Assembly (NCBI GenBank): GCA_050699035.1
Contig: JBOHDE010000230.1
Coordinates: 1-5,999, forward strand
DNA from: WHTB01 sp050699035
Lineage (GTDB): Bacteria; Actinomycetota; Actinomycetes; Propionibacteriales; Nocardioidaceae
Direction of reading: 5' to 3'
Length of the DNA stretch: 5,999 nt
Below the pieces are notes generated by a model that was not told the DNA's origin, made no database searches, and was given only the letters and a program-made list of their open reading frames with translations. Position 1 is the stretch's first letter, and the number at the start of each line of letters is the position of its first letter. Positions 1 through 4,938 of this stretch are shown here, piece by piece. A program made the translations under genes and the position numbers.

Positions 1-1279
1 TGTCGGGCTGCTGACCACCGAAGTCGGGGCCGCCTTCTGGCTGGTTAGTGTCGTTCATGGTGTCTCCTTCATCGGTCTGACCGGAGTAGTCGTCTGAGCC
101 CGGCTCGGCCTGACTGCGATCGGCATGTGCGCCGCCGCTTGAGGTCGGTCCGGAGTCCTGGCGGCCGGGGAAGTCTTGCTCGCGGCCGGGTGCGCTATCG
201 CTCTGGTCCGAACCTTGGCCCGAGCCAGCGCTGGTGTCGGCCTGCCCCGATTCGGTCGGCCTCGTGTCGGCTTGGTCGCCGCTCGAGGTCTGACCGGGCT
301 CCTGGCCGGCACCACTTCCTTGGCCCCCACCTGGTGTGGTTTCGCTGGATGGTTCGTCGGCGCGAGGCTCCGCGTCAGTTCCCCCCGTCGGGTCGGCGCC
401 TGGTCCTGCGTCGGTCCGGTCGGTCGTTCCGGTGTCGGCGGGGCTGCCCGGGGCGGTGGTACCTGCGTCCTGGGCGTCGCCGGGAGGTGCGTCGGTAGGT
501 GCCGTGTCGCTGGTCCCGGTGTCGCTGGTCCCGGTGTCGCTGGTCCCGGTGTCGCTGGTCCCGGTGTCGGTCGGCTCGGCGTCGGTTCCGCCGGTCGGGT
601 CGGCGCCTGGTCCGGCGTCGGTCGGCTCGGCGTCGGTTCCGCCGGTCGGGTCGGCGCCTGGTCCGGCGTCGGTCCGGTCGGTCGTGCCGGTGTCGGCGGG
701 GCCGCCCGGGGCGGTGGTACCTGCGTCGGTGGTACCTGCATCGGTAGGCCCTGCATCGGTAGGCCCTGCATCGGTAGGCCCTGCGTCGGTTCCGCCGGTC
801 GGGTCGGCGCCTGGTCCGGCGTCGGTCCGGTCGGTCGTGCCGGAGTCCGGACCACCGTCGCTGGGCTGGTCGCCACCGCCCGGCGCATCGCTGGGCGCTG
901 CATCGCTGGGCGCCGTGTCGGTCGGCCCGGCGTCGCTCGGTCCGGTATCAGCGCGGTCTGCGCCGCCGGAGTCGGTCGGGGAGTCAGTGGGACCCGCCCC
1001 GCCGCCCTCGTCGGCACCTGCGCCACCAGCACCCGCGTCACCGGCACCCCCGCGACCGGCTCCCGGTTCCCGCGCCTTGCCGAAGTCGTCCTGCTTGCCA
1101 TCGAGAGAGTCGAGGCCTTCCTTGGCCTTGTCTACCCCGGTGTCGATCTGGTCGGAGTACTTCCCGCCCGTCTTGTCGTCGATGGCGTCCCCGGCCTTGT
1201 CGAGCCCGTCCTCGATCTTGTCGGGGTGCTCGTCAACGGCGTCAGCGGCGCGCGACTTGAACTTGTCGAAAATTCCCAT
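1..1279 (-). CDS. MT0933/Rv0909-type 'antitoxin' domain protein with a long acidic Thr/Asp repeat tail (partial, runs off the window)
   Basis: The frame opens at ATG 1279, preceded by GGAGG with a 5-nt spacer, and has no stop down to base 2 (426 codons). Residues 1-66 are the same family as the two upstream genes: MGIFDKFK start, DKIEDGLDKA (20-29), KTGGKYSDQID (36-46), GVDKAKEGLDSL (48-59). The usual family member ends near here. Instead residues about 70-407 are made almost only of G, A, T, D, P, S, E, Q and R, with no Leu, Ile or Val, in pentapeptide-like units ending in TD or SD, plus a 32-residue module. This should be a long, negatively charged, disordered tail. There is no signal peptide at the N-terminus, so it is probably cytoplasmic unless a membrane domain lies beyond the edge. 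Met408 (base 58) has its own ribosome binding site, so the last 19 residues may belong to another gene. The family link is confident, but the function is unknown; 'antitoxin' is a family label and no toxin gene is seen. Confidence 0.75.
   Translation of the reverse strand, partial: MGIFDKFKSRAADAVDEHPDKIEDGLDKAGDAIDDKTGGKYSDQIDTGVDKAKEGLDSLDGKQDDFGKAREPGAGRGGAGDAGAGGAGADEGGGAGPTDSPTDSGGADRADTGPSDAGPTDTAPSDAAPSDAPGGGDQPSDGGPDSGTTDRTDAGPGADPTGGTDAGPTDAGPTDAGPTDAGTTDAGTTAPGGPADTGTTDRTDAGPGADPTGGTDAEPTDAGPGADPTGGTDAEPTDTGTSDTGTSDTGTSDTGTSDTAPTDAPPGDAQDAGTTAPGSPADTGTTDRTDAGPGADPTGGTDAEPRADEPSSETTPGGGQGSGAGQEPGQTSSGDQADTRPTESGQADTSAGSGQGSDQSDSAPGREQDFPGRQDSGPTSSGGAHADRSQAEPGSDDYSGQTDEGDTMNDTNQPEGGPDFGGQQPD
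59..69 (-). promoter_or_regulatory. Strong internal Shine-Dalgarno before in-frame ATG at 58
   Basis: On the minus strand the sequence reads GAAGGAGACACC directly before ATG (58-56), that is AAGGAG with a 5-nt spacer. The protein from this ATG begins MNDTNQPEGGPDFGGQQPD and continues past the window. It lies in frame with the upstream repeat protein, so it is either an internal start or the true start of a separate downstream gene whose upstream neighbour has no stop codon. A Gly/Pro/Gln-rich hydrophilic N-terminus of this kind is common before small membrane-protein domains, but the identity cannot be judged from 19 residues. Confidence 0.5.
504..563 (-). repeat. Four perfect tandem 15-bp repeats encoding a TSDTG pentapeptide
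   Basis: The plus-strand unit gtgtcgctggtcccg occurs four times in a row at 504-518, 519-533, 534-548 and 549-563, with a partial unit following. On the minus strand it encodes the five-residue period T-S-D-T-G. The copies are identical at DNA level, which suggests recent slippage or unequal recombination. Confidence 0.9.
725..784 (-). repeat. Four tandem 15-bp repeats encoding AGPTD/AGTTD pentapeptides
   Basis: Three identical plus-strand units, atcggtaggccctgc, lie at 740-754, 755-769 and 770-784. A variant, gtcggtggtacctgc, precedes them at 725-739. On the minus strand they encode A-G-P-T-D three times and then A-G-T-T-D. This array has a different unit sequence from the one at 504-563 but the same 15-bp period, with Asp at every fifth residue. 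Confidence 0.9.
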
Positions 1280-1314
1280 CGAAACCTCCGGTAGGGGGCC
1301 CTCCCGCGAACACC

Positions 1315-1340
1315 GTTCCCCGCGTATGAATCACGCAAAC
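1315..1340 (-). promoter_or_regulatory. Possible SigB/SigF-type promoter of the long repeat gene
   Basis: On the minus strand GTTT (1340-1337) is followed after 16 nt by GGGAAC (1320-1315), about 35 nt before the ATG at 1279. Actinobacterial general-stress sigma factors of the SigB/SigF group use approximately GTTT-N15-17-GGGTAT/C, so the match is good but not exact. It lies just after the hairpins that follow the upstream gene, where a new promoter would be expected. Motif matching by eye only. Confidence 0.35.
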
Positions 1341-1343
1341 GAC

Positions 1344-1373
1344 GTCGGCCCAGCTGCGCGCAGCCGGGCCGAC
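1344..1373 (-). terminator. Long GC-rich hairpin after the 67-aa gene
   Basis: Arms 1344-1356 and 1361-1373 form a 13-bp stem with a CGCG loop. On the minus-strand transcript the one non-Watson-Crick position is a G-U pair, whereas on the plus strand it would be an A-C mismatch, so the structure fits minus-strand RNA better. It begins 33 nt beyond the stop at 1406 and ends before the putative promoter of the next gene. There is no real U-tract, only GTTTG shortly after, which is common for actinobacterial terminators. Confidence 0.55.
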
Positions 1374-1374
1374 C

Positions 1375-1390
1375 GGATCATCGGTGATCC
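1375..1390 (-). terminator. Short perfect hairpin preceding the main terminator hairpin
   Basis: The bases form a perfect 6-bp inverted repeat, ggatca and tgatcc, around a 4-nt loop. It lies 16 nt beyond the stop of the 67-aa gene and abuts the larger hairpin at 1344-1373. It could be the first half of a tandem terminator, or an RNA-stabilising element or a protein site, since the dyad is also symmetric as DNA. Confidence 0.35.
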
Positions 1391-1405
1391 ATGGTGTGAG
1401 CCGCG

Positions 1406-1609
1406 TTAGTTGTTGCTGGAGTCTTGTCCGCCGAGGCTGTCGAGTCCGTCACGAGCCTTGTCGACACCCTGGTCGATCTTGTCGCTGTGCTCGCCACCGG
1501 TCTTCTCATCGGCGACTTCGGCGGCCTTGTCAAGCCCCGAGTCGATCTTGTCGCCGTGCTCGCCGACAGCGTCCTCGGCCTTGCCCTTGAACTTGTCCAT
1601 GAAACCCAT
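1406..1609 (-). CDS. Small MT0933/Rv0909-type 'antitoxin' family protein, acidic paralogue
   Basis: This 67-residue protein starts at ATG 1609 after an excellent Shine-Dalgarno (GGGAGG, 6-nt spacer) and stops at TAA 1408-1406. It begins MGFMDKFKGKAEDAV and carries the family pattern twice: DKIDSGLDKA (about 20-29) and, after KTGG, DKIDQGVDKA (about 43-52), then a GLDSL end. The spacing suggests charged amphipathic helices with no signal peptide or membrane segment. By count it carries about 17 acidic and 9 basic residues. It lies between two paralogues in the same orientation but is separated from each by more than 120 bp with hairpins, so separate transcription is likely. In Mycobacterium tuberculosis Rv0909 is paired with Rv0910 as a reported toxin-antitoxin system. 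No Rv0910-like gene is here, so the real role is unknown; a stress-related protein is one possibility. Confidence 0.85.
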   Translation of the reverse strand: MGFMDKFKGKAEDAVGEHGDKIDSGLDKAAEVADEKTGGEHSDKIDQGVDKARDGLDSLGGQDSSNN

Positions 1610-1653
1610 CTGATGCCTCCCGAGTTGGCCTGGGTATTTCGGTCGCGCTATTC

Positions 1654-1680
1654 ATACCGCTTTATCCGGAACCTGCAAAC
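1654..1680 (-). promoter_or_regulatory. Possible SigB/SigF-type promoter of the 67-aa gene
   Basis: On the minus strand GTTT (1680-1677) is followed after 17 nt by CGGTAT (1659-1654), a one-base departure from the GGGTAT typical of SigF-like promoters. The start codon is about 44 nt downstream. The GTTTGC core is shared with the putative promoter of the next paralogue (1340-1335). A by-eye match only. Confidence 0.35.
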
Positions 1681-1763
1681 CCCTGGTGCGGGGGCTGGAC
1701 AGCAACGGCTGGCACACGGTGCATACCCGCTCAGCGCGGGACTAACCACCCATCTTGTCGGCG

Positions 1764-1790
1764 CGCCGGACGCCAGGGAGGCGTACGGCG
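1764..1790 (-). terminator. Imperfect hairpin just after the 75-aa gene
   Basis: Stem pairs 1764-1768 with 1786-1790 and 1770-1774 with 1780-1784, separated by one mismatch, with a 5-nt loop. It begins 9 nt beyond the stop codon at 1800. No U-tract follows. The 190-bp gap to the next gene also holds a small cccgc/gcggg hairpin at 1726-1740. Either could end the transcript; confidence is low. Confidence 0.35.
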
Positions 1791-1799
1791 GCGGTTCGA

Positions 1800-2027
1800 T
1801 CAGCGGCTGGGCGTGCTCCCGCCGCCATCGATATCGTCGTTCTTGCCGTCGAGCTTCTCGAGGCCTTGCTTGGCCTTGCCGACGCCCTTGTCGATCTTCT
1901 CGGTGTACTTGCCGCCGGTCTTCTTGTCGATCGCACCCGCAGCCTTGTCGAGGCCACTCGAGATCTTGTCGCCGTGCTGGTCGACGGCCTTCTTCGCATT
2001 TCCGCGGATCTTGTCAAAGATGCCCAT
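1800..2027 (-). CDS. Small MT0933/Rv0909-type 'antitoxin' family protein, basic paralogue
   Basis: This 75-residue protein has its start chosen at ATG 2027 because the family begins MGIFDK. An in-frame ATG at 2069 would add 14 residues unlike the family. It contains DKISSGLDKA (20-29), KKTGGKYTEKID (35-46), GVGKAKQGLEKL (48-59) and a Gly/Ser-rich end, finishing at TGA 1802-1800. By count it has about 16 basic and 12 acidic residues, so it is basic, unlike its acidic neighbour. No signal peptide or membrane segment is present. Its ribosome binding site is weak (AAGAA at most), in contrast with the strong sites of the other two copies. It is transcribed divergently from miaA across a 70-bp gap. 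The biochemical function is unknown; the amphipathic, charged repeats could serve protein or nucleic-acid interaction. Confidence 0.82.
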   Translation of the reverse strand: MGIFDKIRGNAKKAVDQHGDKISSGLDKAAGAIDKKTGGKYTEKIDKGVGKAKQGLEKLDGKNDDIDGGGSTPSR

Positions 2028-2097
2028 GGCGGCATTCTTGCGCAGACCGTGGGTACGGCAACAGTGCAACGGCGGGCAACCTGAGAAACTGTCGGCC
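2028..2097. promoter_or_regulatory. Divergent intergenic region between the 75-aa gene and miaA
   Basis: These 70 bp must hold, or lie next to, the start signals of both divergent genes. No good -35/-10 pair is seen on either strand. On the plus strand GAAACT (2085-2090) lies 7 nt before the GTG of miaA, a partial TANNNT -10. Three GCAAC blocks (2058-2062, 2066-2070, 2076-2080) occur in the same orientation. On the minus strand a GTTT is present, but nothing like GGGTAT follows at the right distance. Confidence 0.4.
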
Positions 2098-3024
2098 GTG
2101 CCCGCCGTACCCCCGCCCGTCGTCGCCGTGGTCGGACCGACCGCGGCCGGAAAGTCCGACCTCGCCGTCGACCTGGCTCACCGCGTCGGCGGTGAGATCG
2201 TCAACGGCGACTCGATGCAGATCTACCGCCGCATGGACATCGGGACGGCCAAGCTGACCGCCGCCGAGCGCGGGGGCGTGCCCCATCACCTGCTCGACAT
2301 CCTCGATCCGCGCGAGCCGGCGACCGTTGCGCAGTTCCAGCAGTGGGCGCGAGCAGCGGTCGCCGACTGCCACGGTCGTGGCGTGACCCCCATCCTGGTC
2401 GGCGGGTCCGCGCTGTACGTCCGCGCCGTGGTCGACCGGTTCGAGTTCCCCGGCACCGACCCCGCCGTACGCGAGGCCCTCGAAGCCGAGCTGTCCGCGC
2501 TCGGCCCGGCGGCGTTGCACGCCCGGCTGGAGGTGCTGGATCCCGTTGCCGCGACGGCGATCCTGCCCAGCAACGGCCGGCGCATCGTGCGCGCGCTGGA
2601 GGTCGTCGCCCTCACCGGGCGCCCATTCGCCGCCACGCTGCCCGACCGCACGTACGCCTACGACCGGGTGCACCAGATCGGCGTCGACGTCCCTCGCCCG
2701 ATCCTCGACGAGCGCATCGAGGCGCGGGTCGAGCGGATGTGGCAGCAGGGCTTCGTCGACGAGGTGCGCGCGCTCGAGTCGCAGGGGCTCCGCGAAGGGC
2801 GCACGGCCTGCCGCGCACTGGGCTATGCGCAGGTGCTGCGGTTCCTGGCCGGCGACTACAGCGAGGACGATGCGCGGGTCGAGACGATCCGTGCGACCCG
2901 ACGTTTCGCCCGTCGTCAAGACTCCTGGTTCCGCAAGGACCCGCGTATCGTCTGGGTGGGGTACGACGACCCGCGCCGACTCGACCGTGCGTGCGAGGTG
3001 TTGGACCCCACTCGATCGGGGTAG
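2098..3024 (+). CDS. miaA: tRNA dimethylallyltransferase MiaA
   Basis: MiaA transfers the dimethylallyl group of DMAPP to N6 of A37 in tRNAs that read codons starting with U, the first step to i6A/ms2i6A; MiaB then adds the methylthio group. The 308-residue product fits the family length of about 300-315. Seen in order: P-loop GPTAAGKS (13-20), DSMQIY (38-43), DIGTAK (47-52), PHHLLDILDP (62-71), VGGSALYVRA (101-110), NGRRIVRALE (159-168), TACRALGYAQ (236-245) and TRRFARRQ followed by WFRKD (267-281), all typical of MiaA. GTG 2098 was chosen because the P-loop should start near residue 10-15; the frame is open further upstream to 1813 but that part is the shadow of the opposite gene. There is no Shine-Dalgarno, which suggests a leaderless mRNA. 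The gene ends at TAG 3022-3024, 35 bp before ggt, so co-transcription is likely. Confidence 0.96.
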   Translation: MPAVPPPVVAVVGPTAAGKSDLAVDLAHRVGGEIVNGDSMQIYRRMDIGTAKLTAAERGGVPHHLLDILDPREPATVAQFQQWARAAVADCHGRGVTPILVGGSALYVRAVVDRFEFPGTDPAVREALEAELSALGPAALHARLEVLDPVAATAILPSNGRRIVRALEVVALTGRPFAATLPDRTYAYDRVHQIGVDVPRPILDERIEARVERMWQQGFVDEVRALESQGLREGRTACRALGYAQVLRFLAGDYSEDDARVETIRATRRFARRQDSWFRKDPRIVWVGYDDPRRLDRACEVLDPTRSG

Positions 3025-3059
3025 ATGCACACCAGTCGACCCACTGGGGAGGATCCGCC

Positions 3060-4889
3060 ATGTCGCGTTCCGCCAGTTCTCGCACCCGACTTGCCGCCGG
3101 AGCCGCGGCGGTCTGCCTCGCCGGAGGCTTGCTCACCGCGGTCGGGTCGCCGGCCGCTGCCGACCATCCGCCGACCGCGCCACCGAAGGACCCGGTCGCG
3201 ATCGGCACCGGGGGAGCGGTCAGCTCGGTCGACCCCAACGCCACCCAGATCGGCATCGAGGTGCTCCGCGCGGGTGGGAACGCCACCGATGCCGCGGTCG
3301 CGACCGCGGCCGCGCTCGGCGTGACCGAGCCGTACAGCGCCGGCATCGGCGGCGGCGGGTTCTTCGTGCACTACGACGCCGACTCCGGTGAGGTCGAGAC
3401 CATCGACGGGCGTGAGGCCGCGCCGATGGCGATGCCGAGCGACGCGTTCATCGACCCCGCCACCGGGCAGCCGTACGCCCCGTTCTTCCCCAACCTGGTG
3501 ACCAGCGGCGTCTCCGTGGGAGTCCCCGGCACCGCGTCGACATGGGAGACCGCGCTCGACAACTGGGGCTCGATGTCGCTCCGCAAGGCGCTGAAGCCGG
3601 CGACCAAGCTGGCCGACAAGGGCTTCGTCGTGGACGAGACGTTCCATCAGCAGACCAATGACAACGCCGAACGGTTCGCCGCGATCGAGTCGACCGCCGA
3701 CCTCTACCTGCCGGACGGCGCAGCACCGGCGGTCGGCTCCGTCTTCCGCAACCCCGACCTGGCCGACACCTACGAGCTGCTCGGACGCAACGGCCCCGAC
3801 GCCATCTTGGAGGGCGCGATCGCGGAGGAGATCGTCGACGCGGTGCAGAACCCACCGATCACCGGCGAGAGTGACCTCCCGGTGCCGCCCGGTTTCATGG
3901 AGGTGTCCGACCTCGACGACTACGAGGTACGCGAGCCCGACCCGACCCTGAGCGACTACCGCGGGCTCGACATCTACGGCATGGCGCCACCATCCAGCGG
4001 CGGCTCCACCGTCGGCGAAGCGCTGAACATCCTGGAGACCACCGAGCTCTCGCCGACCAACCTCGCCGACGCCCTGCACCGCTACCTCGAGGCCAGCGCG
4101 CTCGCGTTCGCCGACCGAGGTGGGTTCCTCGGTGACTCGGAGTTCGTTGACGTACCCCTCGACGAGCTGCTGTCCGACGGGTTCGCCGCCGAGCGGGCCT
4201 GCCAGATCGACCCTGACGCGGCGGCGACGAAGCCGGTGGCGGCGGGCGCGCCGGACGGCGAGTACGAGACGGCCTGCGAGCAGGCCGCTCCGGCAGCGCA
4301 GCAGCCGGACTCGGAGGGCCCGTCGACCACGCACCTGACCGTCGTGGACCGCTGGGGCAACGTCGTCGCCTACACGCTGACCATCGAGCAGACCGGCGGC
4401 AGCGGCATCGTCGTCCCGGGACGCGGGTTCATCCTGAACAACGAGCTGACCGACTTCAGCACGGTATTCAACGAGGCCGACCCCAACCGCATCCAGCCGG
4501 GCAAGCGACCGCGCTCCTCGATGTCGCCGACGATCGTGCTGAAGGACGACGAGCCGTGGCTGGCGCTCGGGTCGCCAGGCGGGTCCACCATCATCACGAC
4601 CGTGCTGCAGACGATGGTCAACCGGATCGACCTCGAGATGCCCCTTCCGGAGGCGTTGGCCGCCCCTCGGGCCAGCCAGCGAAACACCACGAACGTGAGC
4701 GCCGAGCCCGACTTCGTCGGTGCGTACGGTGCGATCCTCGAACCCCTCGGGCACTCCTTCGCGACGACCGCCGAGATCGGTGCCGCGACGGCGATCGAGC
4801 TGCTGCCGGACGGCACGCTGGTCGCCGCGGCGGAGCCGGAGCGGCGCGGGGGAGGCGACGCGGGTGTCGTGCGGCCCGGCGGCGAGTGA
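3060..4889 (+). CDS. ggt: Secreted gamma-glutamyltransferase (glutathione hydrolase), Ntn-hydrolase precursor
   Basis: The 609-residue precursor of a gamma-glutamyltransferase cleaves or transfers the gamma-glutamyl group of glutathione and related peptides outside the membrane. ATG 3060 follows GGGGAGG with a 7-nt spacer. Residues 1-34 are a Sec signal peptide: Arg-containing start, Ala/Leu/Val core, likely cleavage SPAAA|DH after 34. The N-terminal domain has GGNATDAAVA (72-81), YSAGIGGGGFF (92-102) and DGREAAP (116-122), whose Arg118 matches the substrate-carboxylate Arg of E. coli GGT. Autoprocessing is expected before Thr423 in STTHLTVVD, giving subunits 35-422 and 423-609. The small subunit has NNELTDF (460-466; Asp465 matches the amino-group-binding Asp), KRPRSSMSPTI and SPGGS (505-509). 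The stretch between DFS and KRP is short, suggesting no lid loop. Cys381 and Cys406 lie just before the processing site and may form a disulfide. A gamma-glutamyl-acylase-type activity of the same family cannot be excluded. Confidence 0.95.
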   Translation: MSRSASSRTRLAAGAAAVCLAGGLLTAVGSPAAADHPPTAPPKDPVAIGTGGAVSSVDPNATQIGIEVLRAGGNATDAAVATAAALGVTEPYSAGIGGGGFFVHYDADSGEVETIDGREAAPMAMPSDAFIDPATGQPYAPFFPNLVTSGVSVGVPGTASTWETALDNWGSMSLRKALKPATKLADKGFVVDETFHQQTNDNAERFAAIESTADLYLPDGAAPAVGSVFRNPDLADTYELLGRNGPDAILEGAIAEEIVDAVQNPPITGESDLPVPPGFMEVSDLDDYEVREPDPTLSDYRGLDIYGMAPPSSGGSTVGEALNILETTELSPTNLADALHRYLEASALAFADRGGFLGDSEFVDVPLDELLSDGFAAERACQIDPDAAATKPVAAGAPDGEYETACEQAAPAAQQPDSEGPSTTHLTVVDRWGNVVAYTLTIEQTGGSGIVVPGRGFILNNELTDFSTVFNEADPNRIQPGKRPRSSMSPTIVLKDDEPWLALGSPGGSTIITTVLQTMVNRIDLEMPLPEALAAPRASQRNTTNVSAEPDFVGAYGAILEPLGHSFATTAEIGAATAIELLPDGTLVAAAEPERRGGGDAGVVRPGGE

Positions 4890-4925
4890 CAGTGGCCAGT
4901 GACCGCCGCCGGTGAGGGTCGCCCC

Positions 4926-4931
4926 TAGCAT
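4926..4931 (+). promoter_or_regulatory. -10-like hexamer for a leaderless dapF transcript
   Basis: TAGCAT fits the TANNNT -10 consensus and lies exactly 7 nt before GTG 4939, where transcription would begin on the start codon itself. No convincing -35 is present (GTGACC at 4899-4904 is too far), and no Shine-Dalgarno is well placed for any dapF start. Both facts fit a leaderless mRNA, which is common in actinobacteria. Inference from spacing only. Confidence 0.4.
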
Positions 4932-4938
4932 GGGCCGG

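Larger units (their letters stand above)
374..843 (-). repeat. 96-bp (32-aa) coding module, two full copies and two partial copies
   Basis: Full copies lie at 374-469 and 632-727 and differ at about 6 of 96 bases. A partial copy lies at 785-843. The first 51 bp are also duplicated immediately beside the second copy (581-631). In the protein each module reads DAGTTAPG, then G or S, then PADTGTTDRTD and AGPGADPTGGTD. The unit is a multiple of three and keeps frame, so copy number can change without breaking the gene. It lies wholly inside the tail of the minus-strand repeat protein. Confidence 0.85.

Noticed and set aside
374..843. Possible CRISPR array
   Set aside because: Repeats are directly tandem with 15- and 96-bp periods in coding frame, without unique spacers of constant length.
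55..1101. Minus-strand 348-codon Arg/Pro/Thr-rich frame
   Set aside because: It is shifted relative to the domain-bearing frame and has no family domain or good start. It is kept only as a possible frameshift partner, because its stop overlaps the ATG at 58.
176..1294. Plus-strand 372-codon open frame over the repeat region
   Set aside because: It is the codon-aligned antisense of the minus-strand gene; it encodes Gly/Val/Arg-rich nonsense with no family match, and the minus strand has the family domain and ribosome binding site.
336..1409. Second plus-strand 357-codon open frame (Ser/Pro/Val-rich) over the same repeats
   Set aside because: Stop-free only because of the high-GC repeat; no ribosome binding site or recognisable domain.
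2028..2069. 14-codon N-terminal extension of the 75-aa protein
   Set aside because: The family begins MGIFDK/MGFMDK, and the extra residues have no counterpart in the two paralogues.
1813..2097. Upstream extension of the miaA frame
   Set aside because: It is antisense to the 75-aa antitoxin-family gene and would put the P-loop more than 100 residues from the N-terminus.
2343..3059. Upstream extension of the ggt frame
   Set aside because: It overlaps miaA in another frame. The signal peptide and strong ribosome binding site fix the ggt start at 3060.
3102..3119. Lipobox at Cys19 of the GGT signal peptide
   Set aside because: The residues before Cys are A-A-V; Val at -1 does not fit a lipobox, and a normal AAA|D cleavage site lies after residue 34.
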